Positions 27,801 to 35,453 of a stretch of DNA of 64,000 bases are shown one piece after another. Origin of the DNA: JAGVLN01 sp964515755 (lineage in GTDB: Bacteria; Pseudomonadota; Alphaproteobacteria; Rickettsiales; JABSSG01); assembly GCA_964515755.1 (NCBI GenBank), contig CAZEVK010000004.1, positions 1 to 64,000 on the forward strand. The letters run 5' to 3'. The notes under the pieces are model-generated. The model had not been told where the DNA came from, did no database searches, and saw only the letters and a program-made list of their open reading frames with translations. Numbering within the stretch: the first letter of the stretch is position 1; every line of letters starts with the position of its first letter. The translations under genes and the position numbers were made by a program.

Positions 27801-28663
27801 GTTGAAAGATCCTTCTTCTGAGGTCCATAATCCTTGTTATTCGCCATTTGTTGTGCAATAGCTTGAATTTCAGGAAGCTCATGCAACATTTTTATAGGGG
27901 TTGTACTTTTACCAATATCTGCTCTACTAGCAAAATGAAAATCTCTAAAGAGATCACCACCAAGTTTTTTAAATCCAGAACCGGCTTCAATTATCGTATT
28001 AGCTAATTGTTGAACACGGGTAGGATCAGTGATATTATGTTCGCTCAAAGCCCTACGCGCAGTTTCTTGCGCCATTAAGTTAAATCTTTTTGTAGAGTTA
28101 AGTTCAAGTCTATCAGGAGAAAGGTCACTTCTTTTGGTAGAAAGTATTATCATACCTTCACCGATATTCACGTTACACAAATCACTTACTAATTCTTGTA
28201 AGGCAGTTATATCAAGAAGAGTATTACCTTTTGTATAAGCGTTTCTAATTTTTTGTGCAATTTCCGGCACAAGAGTTTGATAAGGTTTAGCATCATCTTT
28301 GTTATCTGCAATATCCTTGTAGCTAGTACCATATCTTTCACTAGTATCATAAAAATGAGCAGCTAGCTCTTTCTCTATTAATTCTTTTAAACCGGCGCCA
28401 GTCTCTTGTGAAGCAGTAGGTCTAGATATCCCCTGCTCTTTCATAATAGCATCGAGATTATCAACTGAGAAATTAGCTAGTCCTTGTTTTTTAACATATC
28501 CCGCTACTGCTGATACAAAATCTCCTGTAATTTCTACTCTATCTCTACCTTCTAATTCTTGTAGCTGCTGCACAATTTCGTTTTGCAATATTTGTGTTTT
28601 TACGCCTTCATTAACTAGAGCCTTACTAACTTCTTTAGCAATATCAATTTTCTGTTTAGACAT
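24821..28663 (-). CDS. Very large hydrophilic orphan protein (1280 residues)
   Basis: I do not recognise any domain. The product is soluble, helix-rich and dominated by Lys, Glu, Ala and Asp, with no signal peptide and no membrane segment. Possible blocks are an N-terminal helical part (1-110), a long helical body, a Phe/Lys/Arg-rich patch (WKEFFRKCVQKFRKLFASWPELP, about 608-630), and a coiled-coil segment near 1205-1235 (EQQKAKEENKAAIRKAEIEAQARALVQ). The short tail is rich in Gly, His, Pro and Lys (PKKPSGHGGHGVSQ). GAGAGGA precedes the ATG, and the gene has its own terminator. Size, solubility and lack of known domains would suit a secreted effector or a cytoplasmic scaffold; neither is shown. 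Confidence 0.8.
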   Translation of the reverse strand: MSKQKIDIAKEVSKALVNEGVKTQILQNEIVQQLQELEGRDRVEITGDFVSAVAGYVKKQGLANFSVDNLDAIMKEQGISRPTASQETGAGLKELIEKELAAHFYDTSERYGTSYKDIADNKDDAKPYQTLVPEIAQKIRNAYTKGNTLLDITALQELVSDLCNVNIGEGMIILSTKRSDLSPDRLELNSTKRFNLMAQETARRALSEHNITDPTRVQQLANTIIEAGSGFKKLGGDLFRDFHFASRADIGKSTTPIKMLHELPEIQAIAQQMANNKDYGPQKKDLSTELDKDKEKYIFGRKEIAKASVTFVVEEAVSKSIKDLAKISEDPYLKEAAEYLKSKMSQDVSDSFAKKLKSELVREFMNSYISTKARADGSKMTINDLSARLAHPVGQDLLRAAISEKLLARRTTLETVSKGLFDQIADSWVALREETNRRAVKTVEKVSKKLGITSDWGVVKWLEEGKKMEAGTLAKGALEKFTAFDPDDKNTFPAADKLKVDTSKQIADRAERFTQASKAVDLMVTTEMRENRLQPKFSLHPRVRERLVRYLYESPELDQVTFCKSLCDNFMQRGRANKTFTLAHFELKGDRTQGTWKEFFRKCVQKFRKLFASWPELPSLFTPSAAAFENVLGEVKKTVETGITPPRVYSSHRDAQTAVIEAVAMFNRDKRSPSKSGLLVDGRTLPIIAIDKDVRAALVKQVTIELEKARVEGKKIFLVDIIKGLQPGMEELAKKGRDGVTGEITAKTVKDSALSAKVVPGYMKPDTQASQSLEDFCKDVVTKKAAVVLGDYSIQDMGITRSEVRKTVLDHAMADAADIPGKKEVKKSLEKAIDAALKVYDESSGIYTQDLIKELKGIAKSSIKTEEIPPKKEGQQLTHKLIVDNDSLDQLSTKATESVKSYRDKIAAWEESQKKDAFDFVKKYKEAPQPAIVTKSNGAEYVSSVSSKSAKSAEEILPTLNSARAFLEYIVNHSKTKDDQAYCRKLTNDPKYAEVLFYSRFEGGDEFMPLSKLLKDYNLVDPAMIDIIEEREKELKACSGYIKEGHDIKAVAENINAMKKAGVFGINDNVERLDHKAGEIMTALINGKAIVVEGVADKPVIVEGPTLVARGKAEQLLRFLHNHKDIKPDELKVLTSEFIHRQKITKEEIDGCKVGNDDLKGYIESEYSILTDQIFKDLKGAHLSGIIGRPKPAIVEVSEQQKAKEENKAAIRKAEIEAQARALVQARDSSASTEQSTVRKGIASAASLVRLIPGGTMLVGPKPDATPKKPSGHGGHGVSQ

Positions 28664-28734
28664 AACATCCTCTCTTGATTAAAAACTCGGCGCTTAATTA
28701 CACCAACCTTGGATATAATTTTTACACAAAAAGA

Positions 28735-28761
28735 TTAACAAATTATTAAGATGCGCATCTT
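28735..28761 (-). promoter_or_regulatory. Candidate CtrA box and 14-bp palindrome before the large gene
   Basis: TTAA-N7-TTAA (28735-28749) has the full CtrA spacing and abuts a perfect 14-bp palindrome AAGATGCGCATCTT (28748-28761). On the minus strand TTGTTA and a weak TTATAT 17 bases on could serve as -35/-10 for the 1280-residue gene. The motif is simple and common in AT-rich DNA. Confidence 0.3.
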
Positions 28762-28792
28762 TTTTATAATTCTTAATAATATGGATAATTTT

Positions 28793-29221
28793 TTATCGAG
28801 TCCCAAGAACTTCTTTTACCTTAATGGCAAGCTGCTCCAAGGTGAATGGTTTTGAAAGGAAGTAAAATTCTCCATCAGCTTTATAAACCTCGTCAAATGT
28901 TTCTTCAGCATATCCTGAGATGAAAATTACTTTTATATTAGGATAATTTTTTCTAAGCTCAGCTACAAGCAAAGGACCAGCTATACCAGGCATTACTACG
29001 TCGGTAACAACTAGCGAAATTTCTTTGCCACATTCATTAATAATGTCCAGAGCTTCTTCTCCAGAGCCTGCATCTATAACTTTATATCCTTTATTAGATA
29101 AAGCATAAGCACTAAACTTTCTGACAGGAGATTCATCTTCTACTAATAATATGGTACTATTATCTGATACTAATTTAGTTAGATGCTTAGAACTATCCTT
29201 TGTCTTAGTATCTGATTTCAT
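28793..29221 (-). CDS. Stand-alone receiver domain of CckA type
   Basis: The 142 residues hold one receiver domain (about 22-140) after a polar N-terminal tail. It has the acidic pair in LLVEDESPVRKF, the phosphoacceptor Asp in LVVTDVVMPG, the Thr/Ser switch in VIFISGYAEETF and the Lys in FLSKPFTLEQL. The wording TDVVMPGxxGPxLV, IKVIFISGYAE and KPFxLxQLAxKVKEVL matches, from memory, the C-terminal receiver of the cell-cycle kinase CckA rather than CheY or OmpR types. No output domain follows. It may be a CckA receiver split off from its kinase, or a phosphate sink or competitor in the CckA-ChpT-CtrA relay. Confidence 0.85.
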   Translation of the reverse strand: MKSDTKTKDSSKHLTKLVSDNSTILLVEDESPVRKFSAYALSNKGYKVIDAGSGEEALDIINECGKEISLVVTDVVMPGIAGPLLVAELRKNYPNIKVIFISGYAEETFDEVYKADGEFYFLSKPFTLEQLAIKVKEVLGTR

Positions 29222-29285
29222 TTTTACAACCTTTTTATCTTTTATTTAAGAACTTCACGGAGAATTTATACTTTAAAGTAAGTAT

Positions 29286-30230
29286 TCATGTATTTTTTAA
29301 ATCTTTGTGAAGCAGTTGCTTTAGTACATCCTCTAGTTTAGACTCTGTAATAGATATATCAATTATAGACAGTTTTTTTTCAATTATGTGACATATTACA
29401 TCATTAATATGATTATGATTACCATATTGTATGATAACTTTATTTGCTTCTACTTTTGCATTTAATTTATTTAGATATATGGCATCAAGCTCTCCGTTAA
29501 CTGCTTTGTTTAGCTGGATAGTAAGAGTTTTATCGTTAAATAAGAGTAAAAGCTTCTCTTTAGCATCGTTAGCTATAATTGTACCGCGATTGATCACAGC
29601 AATATGGCTGCACATTTTTTCAGCTTCTTCAATGTAATGCGTTGTTAGTAAAATAGTTGTACCCGCTTTGTTTAATTTCAGCACATATTGCCATAATTGC
29701 TCTCTAAGCTCTATGTCAACACCTGCTGTTGGCTCGTCAAGAATTAAAACTTTAGGGTTATGCACCAAAGCCTTAGCAATTAACAATCTTCTCTTCATAC
29801 CACCGGATAAACTGCGAGATGGTGCATCCGCTTTACTGTCTAAACTAAGTGCATTGAGAATTTCATCTGTTTTTCGCTTACTCTTAGGTATCCCAAAGTA
29901 GCCAGCGTGATTCTCCAAAATCTGACGCGCAGTAAAAAATGGATCGAATACCACTTCCTGAGGTACAATTCCTAGAGATAATTTGACCTTATTTTGTTCA
30001 AAATCTAAATTATAACCATTAACTATACAAGTTCCCGAAGTTTTATTGGTAATCCCTGAGAGTATATTAATAAGAGTAGACTTACCAGCACCGTTTGGTC
30101 CAAGTAACCCAAAGAAAGACCCTTGCGGTATATCAATATCAATAGAGTCCAACGCAATTAAAGCTTTATGTTTCTGTAAATCAGAGTATTTTTTACATAA
30201 TTTTTTGATACTAATTATGCCAGTATTCAT
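29286..30230 (-). CDS. ABC transporter ATP-binding protein (ABC-2 type)
   Basis: The 314 residues form one nucleotide-binding domain: Walker A GLLGPNGAGKST (about 39-50), Q-loop IVPQEVVFDPFFTA, signature RSLSGGMKRRLLIAKAL, Walker B KVLILDEPTAGVD and H-loop LLTTHYIEEAE. An 80-residue C-terminal extension follows. It resembles the YadG/DrrA group that pairs with ABC-2 permeases. No permease gene is next to it. It starts 7 bases after grxD, so bolA-grxD-ABC may be one unit. The substrate cannot be inferred. Confidence 0.9.
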   Translation of the reverse strand: MNTGIISIKKLCKKYSDLQKHKALIALDSIDIDIPQGSFFGLLGPNGAGKSTLINILSGITNKTSGTCIVNGYNLDFEQNKVKLSLGIVPQEVVFDPFFTARQILENHAGYFGIPKSKRKTDEILNALSLDSKADAPSRSLSGGMKRRLLIAKALVHNPKVLILDEPTAGVDIELREQLWQYVLKLNKAGTTILLTTHYIEEAEKMCSHIAVINRGTIIANDAKEKLLLLFNDKTLTIQLNKAVNGELDAIYLNKLNAKVEANKVIIQYGNHNHINDVICHIIEKKLSIIDISITESKLEDVLKQLLHKDLKNT

Positions 30231-30237
30231 ATTTAAT

Positions 30238-30564
30238 TTACGCTATCAACTCGTGCTTTTTCAATAATTCTACTAACTCTCCAGAAGCATACATTTCTTT
30301 AACAATATCGCATCCACCAATAAATTCGCCTTTTATATATAGTTGAGGTATAGTTGGCCAGTCACTATAAAGCTTTATTCCCTCTCGCAAATCATTATCT
30401 AAAAGTACATTAAAATCTTTATATTCAATACCTAGATTATTTAAAATAGAGCATACTGTAGCAGAAAAACCACATTGTGGAATCTGTGAACTACCCTTCA
30501 TAAATAACACGACATTATTATTTTCAATGTCACTTTTTATTTGGATTAAAATTTTATCACTCAT
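30238..30564 (-). CDS. grxD: Monothiol glutaredoxin
   Basis: This 108-residue CGFS-type glutaredoxin binds and delivers [2Fe-2S] clusters, usually with a BolA partner. The active motif is PQCGFSATV with Cys31, and the glutathione site is seen in DWPTIPQLYIKGEFIGGCDIVKEM. GGAG precedes the ATG. The decayed bolA lies 12 bases upstream in the same direction, the classical BolA-Grx4 pairing. Confidence 0.96.
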   Translation of the reverse strand: MSDKILIQIKSDIENNNVVLFMKGSSQIPQCGFSATVCSILNNLGIEYKDFNVLLDNDLREGIKLYSDWPTIPQLYIKGEFIGGCDIVKEMYASGELVELLKKHELIA

Positions 30565-30576
30565 GAAATATTCTCC

Positions 30577-30813
30577 TTAATTGTCTAAAGATAGAGTTTT
30601 TATAGATAAATCGTGAAAGGTACAGCCTAAATAACCACTCAAAGCTTTATTTACAAAACGGTGCTGTTCAATTTATGATTTATCGTTAAACATTACTGAC
30701 CTAATTGTTACCTCATAATGATCCCCATCACCAACTAAATCTTTTAGTATTACATCAGAATCAGGAAAAGCTTTTTTAATCAATAATTCAAGTTCTTTAG
30801 CTTCAATTGGCAT
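30577..30813 (-). pseudogene. bolA: BolA family gene with an in-frame stop
   Basis: Read on the minus strand from the ATG at 30813, the frame gives MPIEAKELELLIKKAFPDSD, then DHYEVTIRSVMFNDKS, a TAA (30673-30675), and continues without shift as IEQHRFVNKALSGYLG to a second stop at 30577. Both halves are clearly BolA/IbaG-like: DGDHYEVTI and the HRxV helix are preserved. The stop sits where family members have a basic residue before the IxQHR block, so one base change (AAA to TAA) would explain it. It is directly upstream of grxD. It may be a recent pseudogene or a sequence error; the frame is otherwise intact, which argues for a very recent event. Confidence 0.75.
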
Positions 30814-30862
30814 ACATATTTTCCCTATAATATATTAAATAAACACTATATAATATATCATT

Positions 30863-31480
30863 ATGAATATAAATGTCTTTAAAAATACAAAATTTTCCAT
30901 AGGTTTACTTGGTGGCTCTTTTAACCCGCCACATCTTGGTCACTTATTTATTACTAATCAATTAATTAATAAGCTTGATCTTGACTATGTATGGTGGATT
31001 GTGACCCCTAAAAATCCTTTAAAAGATTCAAATGATCTACTAATTTTTGAGGAAAGACTTCTAGCTTGTCAAAAAATTACCTCTCAGAATCCAAAAATTA
31101 TTGTAACTGACTTAGAATCTAAGCTAAATAGCAGCAGAACTACTAAAACTTTAAATTATATTTTAGAAAATTTTAGTAGTAATAATTTTATATTTATAAT
31201 TGGCGCAGATAATCTAGCCAACTTTCATCTATGGGACAATTGGCAAGATATTTGGCAAAAAATTAAAATTGCTGTTTACGGTAGGAAAAATTATCAGCAT
31301 AAATCATTAAAATCCGAAGCTGCAATAAAATTTGGCAAATACAGAGTTAAATCATATAATGATTTCAAAGAGAAAAAACCACCATGCTGGATTATAACCC
31401 ATGGCGAATTAATAAACATTTCATCAACTAAATTAAGAAAAAAGGTATTAAATGACAAAAAAAAAGAAACAAGAAGATAA
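30863..31480 (+). CDS. nadD: Nicotinate-nucleotide adenylyltransferase
   Basis: This enzyme transfers AMP to nicotinate mononucleotide (and usually also NMN, less well) to give the NAD precursor. The 205 residues carry the nucleotidyltransferase motif GLLGGSFNPPHLGHLFI and the C-terminal ISSTKLRKK, the ISSTxxR signature. WWIVTPKNPLK is also typical. No Shine-Dalgarno is seen, and a TATAAT-like box lies close to the ATG, so the message may be nearly leaderless. rsfS overlaps its end by 29 bases. It is probably the second step after the NadV-like enzyme at 54193. Confidence 0.95.
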   Translation: MNINVFKNTKFSIGLLGGSFNPPHLGHLFITNQLINKLDLDYVWWIVTPKNPLKDSNDLLIFEERLLACQKITSQNPKIIVTDLESKLNSSRTTKTLNYILENFSSNNFIFIIGADNLANFHLWDNWQDIWQKIKIAVYGRKNYQHKSLKSEAAIKFGKYRVKSYNDFKEKKPPCWIITHGELINISSTKLRKKVLNDKKKETRR

Positions 31481-31796
31481 ATCATTTGTTACTATAGTTG
31501 AAAAACAACTTAGCGATAATAAAGCTGAAAACATTATTAAGATTAATTTAGTTGGTAAAAATTCCATCTGTAACTATATGTATATAGCTACTGGAAATTC
31601 AAACCGTCATGTTAAGTCAATCGTAGATCATATTGAAAATGCGCTTAAGAACGCTGGAGTTCAAAATGTTGCGATTGAAGGCATAGAAAATTGCCAATGG
31701 GCGCTAATTGATACCGGTGACATAATAGTTCATGTTTTTCAACCCGAAGCTCGTGAAACCTTTAAGCTTGAAGCTCTTTGGAATAAAAGTAAATAA
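31452..31796 (+). CDS. rsfS: Ribosomal silencing factor RsfS
   Basis: This 114-residue protein binds L14 (uL14) on the 50S subunit and blocks joining with 30S under starvation. Typical features are NYMYIATGNSNRHVKSIVDHIENAL and GIENCQWALIDTGDIIVHVFQPEARETFKLEALW, the hallmark of the RsfS/Iojap family. It overlaps nadD by 29 bases and ends 2 bases before rlmH; the nadD-rsfS-rlmH order is widely conserved. Confidence 0.95.
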   Translation: MTKKKKQEDKSFVTIVEKQLSDNKAENIIKINLVGKNSICNYMYIATGNSNRHVKSIVDHIENALKNAGVQNVAIEGIENCQWALIDTGDIIVHVFQPEARETFKLEALWNKSK

Positions 31797-31798
31797 TA

Positions 31799-32257
31799 AT
31801 GAATATTATTGTATCCTCAATTGGCAAAATCAATTGTCAAGAACCAGAGCAAAAAATCATTGATGAATACCACAAGCGCATAACGTGGAAATTACAGATT
31901 ACAGAACTATCAGATAAAAAGATTGCTACCAGCGACACACGTAAACAGCAGGAATCGCAACTTATATTAAAATCTATACCTAAAGGTTATTTCATTATTA
32001 CATTAGACGAAACCGGTAAAAACTTAACATCGGAGGAATTTGCCAAATACATTAATAGCTTGCAAATTTCTGGTTATAGCAATATTGCATTTACAATTGG
32101 AGGCGCTGGCGGACATAGCCCAGAATTGTTATCAAAATCAAATTATGTGATAGCACTTGGAAAAATGACTATGTCTCACAAATTAGCCAGGGTAGTTTTA
32201 ATAGAGCAGCTATATCGTGCACAAACAATAATTTCCGGCCATCCATATCATAAATAA
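31799..32257 (+). CDS. rlmH: 23S rRNA (pseudouridine1915-N3)-methyltransferase
   Basis: This SPOUT methyltransferase modifies helix 69 of 23S rRNA on assembled 70S ribosomes. The 152 residues show the knot region FTIGGAGGHSPELL, then LGKMTMSHKLARVVLIEQLYRA and the invariant C-terminus GHPYHK. It follows rsfS by 2 bases in a conserved operon. Confidence 0.97.
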   Translation: MNIIVSSIGKINCQEPEQKIIDEYHKRITWKLQITELSDKKIATSDTRKQQESQLILKSIPKGYFIITLDETGKNLTSEEFAKYINSLQISGYSNIAFTIGGAGGHSPELLSKSNYVIALGKMTMSHKLARVVLIEQLYRAQTIISGHPYHK

Positions 32258-32275
32258 AAAATATTATAATTAGAT

Positions 32276-32304
32276 CTTGTAAATAAAAAGAATGATACCT
32301 ATAT
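32276..32304 (+). promoter_or_regulatory. Candidate heat-shock (RpoH) promoter of dnaK
   Basis: CTTGTAA (32276-32282) and CCTATAT (32298-32304), 15 bases apart, resemble the RpoH consensus CTTGAAA/CCCCATnT at normal spacing. They stand about 35 bases before dnaK. The match is partial. Confidence 0.4.
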
Positions 32305-32337
32305 CATATTTAACAACAATTTATTTAAGGAGTTATT

Positions 32338-34239
32338 ATGAGCAAAGTAATAGGAATAGACTTAGGAACAACCAATTCCTGTGTAGCAATTATGGATGGC
32401 AAAAATCCTCGCGTTATTGAAAATGCAGAAGGTAAAAGGACTACACCATCAATAGTAGCATTTACTGAGTCAGGTGAAATGCTCGTCGGTGAAGCAGCAA
32501 AAAGACAGGCTGTAACTAATCCAGCAAATACATTATTTGCAATCAAAAGATTAATTGGCAGATCTTATGATGATCCAACAACACAAAAAGATAAAAAATT
32601 AGTCCCGTATAATATAATAAAGCATTCTAATGGCGATGCTTGGGTTGATGTTAAAAATAAAAAATATTCACCAAGCCAAATCAGTGCATTTATTTTACAA
32701 AAAATGAAAGAAACAGCTGAAAGCTTTCTTGGTGAAACCGTGACTAAAGCAGTTATTACTGTTCCTGCTTATTTTAACGACTCTCAAAGACAAGCAACTA
32801 AAGATGCTGGTAAAATTGCTGGACTGGAAGTATTACGCATTATAAACGAACCTACTGCAGCAGCTTTAGCTTACGGCCTTGATAAGTCTGCAGCTAAAAC
32901 TATAGCTGTATACGATCTTGGTGGAGGTACTTTTGACGTATCCATTCTAGAGATTGGAGATGGAGTTTTTGAAGTAAAATCAACTAATGGTGATACATTT
33001 TTAGGTGGTGAAGATTTTGACTTTAAAATTGTTGAATATATTACAAGTGAGTTTAAAAAAGATACAGGCATTGATCTCTCTAAAGATCCTTTAGCTTTAC
33101 AGCGCTTAAAAGAGTCTGCTGAAAAAGCTAAGATAGAATTATCAAGTGCTGTAGAAACTGAGATTAACTTACCTTATATCACAGCTGATGCAAGTGGACC
33201 AAAACATTTAAATCTAAAATTAACAAGATCAAAACTTGAAAGTTTAGTTGAAGATTTAGTTAACAGAACTCTTGAACCTTGCAAAAAAGCATTGAAAGAT
33301 GCAGGCTTAAAAATCTCGGATATAAATGAGGTAGTGCTTGTTGGCGGTATGACCAGAATGCCTAAAATCATTGAACGAGTTAAAGAATTATTTAATCGTG
33401 AACCACATCGTGGCGTAAACCCTGATGAAGTTGTAGCGCTTGGTGCTGCGATTCAAGGAGGTGTATTACAAGGCGATATAAAAGATGTATTATTACTTGA
33501 CGTTACACCATTATCAATTGGTATTGAAACTCTAGGCGGTGTATTTACAAGATTGATAGATCGTAATACCACAATTCCTACTAAAAAAAGTCAAGTTTTC
33601 TCTACAGCTGACGATAACCAAACAGCTGTTACTATTAGAGTATTTCAAGGCGAAAGGGATATGGCAGCAGACAATAAATTATTAGGGCAATTTAATCTTG
33701 AAAATATTCCATCAGCACCAAGAGGTATGCCACAAATTGAAGTATCTTTTGATATTGATGCTAATGGTATATTAAATGTTGCAGCTAAAGATAAAGCCAG
33801 TGGTAAAGAGCAGAAAATTACAATTCAAGCTTCAGGTGGACTGTCTAAGGACGACATCGAAAAAATGGTTAAAGATGCTGAAGCTAATGCTGACTCAGAT
33901 AAGCAAAGAAAAGAAATAGCAGAAGCACGAAATCATGCTGAAGGTCTTATTCATTCAACTGAAAAAAGTATCAGTGAACATGCCGATAAAATTGAAGAAG
34001 GCATTAAGAAAGAAATTGAAGCTGATATCTTAGCTTTAAAGAAAGCTTTAAAAGAAGAAAAGAAAGAAGAAATTGAAGAAAAAACTGCATCATTAATGAA
34101 ATCAGCAATGAAAATTGGTGAATTCATGAATAAAGCAGAACAAGAAGCAGCAAAAACGCAAGGCGCAGAAGCATATGCTCCTGACGATAAAATGGTTGAC
34201 GCTGATTACGAAGAAATTAAAAAAGAAGAAGATAAATAA
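32338..34239 (+). CDS. dnaK: Chaperone DnaK (Hsp70)
   Basis: This ATP-driven chaperone has 633 residues, a normal length. All Hsp70 signatures are present: IGIDLGTTNSCVAIM at the start, YDLGGGTFDVSIL (about 194-206), VVLVGGMTRMPKI in the nucleotide-binding domain, DVTPLSIGIETLGG at the start of the substrate-binding domain, and a charged helical lid. AAGGAG lies 7 bases before the ATG. A strong terminator separates it from dnaJ 80 bases on. Confidence 0.99.
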   Translation: MSKVIGIDLGTTNSCVAIMDGKNPRVIENAEGKRTTPSIVAFTESGEMLVGEAAKRQAVTNPANTLFAIKRLIGRSYDDPTTQKDKKLVPYNIIKHSNGDAWVDVKNKKYSPSQISAFILQKMKETAESFLGETVTKAVITVPAYFNDSQRQATKDAGKIAGLEVLRIINEPTAAALAYGLDKSAAKTIAVYDLGGGTFDVSILEIGDGVFEVKSTNGDTFLGGEDFDFKIVEYITSEFKKDTGIDLSKDPLALQRLKESAEKAKIELSSAVETEINLPYITADASGPKHLNLKLTRSKLESLVEDLVNRTLEPCKKALKDAGLKISDINEVVLVGGMTRMPKIIERVKELFNREPHRGVNPDEVVALGAAIQGGVLQGDIKDVLLLDVTPLSIGIETLGGVFTRLIDRNTTIPTKKSQVFSTADDNQTAVTIRVFQGERDMAADNKLLGQFNLENIPSAPRGMPQIEVSFDIDANGILNVAAKDKASGKEQKITIQASGGLSKDDIEKMVKDAEANADSDKQRKEIAEARNHAEGLIHSTEKSISEHADKIEEGIKKEIEADILALKKALKEEKKEEIEEKTASLMKSAMKIGEFMNKAEQEAAKTQGAEAYAPDDKMVDADYEEIKKEEDK

Positions 34240-34264
34240 GTAGTGCATTAGAATAAAAAAAAAT

Positions 34265-34296
34265 CTACTCAAGAAAAAATCTTGAGTAGTTTTTTC
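34265..34296 (+). terminator. Intrinsic terminator between dnaK and dnaJ
   Basis: A perfect 10-bp stem CTACTCAAGA/TCTTGAGTAG with a 5-A loop is followed by TTTTTTCTTG. It would uncouple or attenuate dnaJ relative to dnaK, keeping the chaperone in excess. Confidence 0.85.
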
Positions 34297-34319
34297 TTGT
34301 AGTAAAAAAGTAATAATTT

Positions 34320-35453
34320 ATGAGCAAAAAAGACTATTATGAGATTTTAGGAGTCAGTAAAACTGCAGATGCTGATGAGCTAAAAAAAGCCTATCGAAAA
34401 CTAGCGATGAAATATCATCCTGATCGTAATCCTAATGATAAAAAAGCAGCATCTACTTTTCAAGAAATTAATGCAGCTTATGATGTACTAAAAGACCCTC
34501 AAAAAAAAGCAGCTTATGATCGATTTGGTCATAACGCATTTGAACAATCAGGAAGACCAAGTGGTGGTAGCGGTTTTGAAGGATTTGGAGGCTTTGAAGC
34601 TGGAGGAAATTTTTCTGATATTTTTAATGACTTCTTCGGAGATTTTGCTCAACAACAAAGCGGAAGAAGTAATGCAGCAGCACGTGGAGCAGATTTGCGT
34701 TACAATATGCAGATCTCACTAGAGGAAGCGTATCCTGGCAAAACCGAAAAAATTACTTTTACTGCATCAGCAAAATGTGATCCTTGTAAAGGCACAGGTA
34801 GCGCAGATTCAGAAGTTTCAACTTGTAAAACATGTAATGGCTCAGGTAGAGTTCGTGCTCAGCAAGGATTCTTTATGATTGAACGAACTTGCCACAGTTG
34901 TGGAGGTTCAGGAAAAGTTATTAAAAATCCTTGTAAAAAATGCCATGGAGCAGGAAAAGTTCGTAAAGAAAGAACATTATCAGTTAATATCCCTGCAGGT
35001 GTTGAGGATGGTACCAGAATAAGACTTTCAGGTGAAGGAGAACCTGGCGAACACTCAGGACCATCTGGTGATTTATATATATTTCTATCCGTTAAAGCTC
35101 ATTCTTTATTTGCAAGAGAAAATAATGACCTACATTGCACTGTTCCAATCAAAATGGTCACAGCTGCTTTGGGAGGTGAAATTGAAGTTCCAACAATTGA
35201 TGGCAATAGAGTAAAACTTGCTATTCCAGCTGGAACTCAATCCGGAGATAAATTTAGATTAAAAAATAAAGGAATGTCTAGAATGAAATCATCGCTACAT
35301 GGTGATTTATATGTTCACGCTCAAGTAGAAACTCCAGTAAAGCTTAAAAAGAAACAAATAGAATTATTAAAACAATTTGACGAACTATCAGAAAATAATT
35401 CCAACCCAAATTCTGAAAGCTTCTTTAAGAAGGTTAAAGATTTATTCGATTAA
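34320..35453 (+). CDS. dnaJ: Chaperone DnaJ (Hsp40)
   Basis: This DnaK co-chaperone has 377 residues. It shows the J-domain with HPD at 33-35, a Gly/Phe-rich linker (GGSGFEGFGGFEAGGNF), four zinc-finger repeats CxxCxGxG (CDPCKGTG, CKTCNGSG, CHSCGGSG, CKKCHGAG) and the C-terminal substrate domains. It is complete. It overlaps the convergent RND pump gene by 4 bases. Confidence 0.99.
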   Translation: MSKKDYYEILGVSKTADADELKKAYRKLAMKYHPDRNPNDKKAASTFQEINAAYDVLKDPQKKAAYDRFGHNAFEQSGRPSGGSGFEGFGGFEAGGNFSDIFNDFFGDFAQQQSGRSNAAARGADLRYNMQISLEEAYPGKTEKITFTASAKCDPCKGTGSADSEVSTCKTCNGSGRVRAQQGFFMIERTCHSCGGSGKVIKNPCKKCHGAGKVRKERTLSVNIPAGVEDGTRIRLSGEGEPGEHSGPSGDLYIFLSVKAHSLFARENNDLHCTVPIKMVTAALGGEIEVPTIDGNRVKLAIPAGTQSGDKFRLKNKGMSRMKSSLHGDLYVHAQVETPVKLKKKQIELLKQFDELSENNSNPNSESFFKKVKDLFD

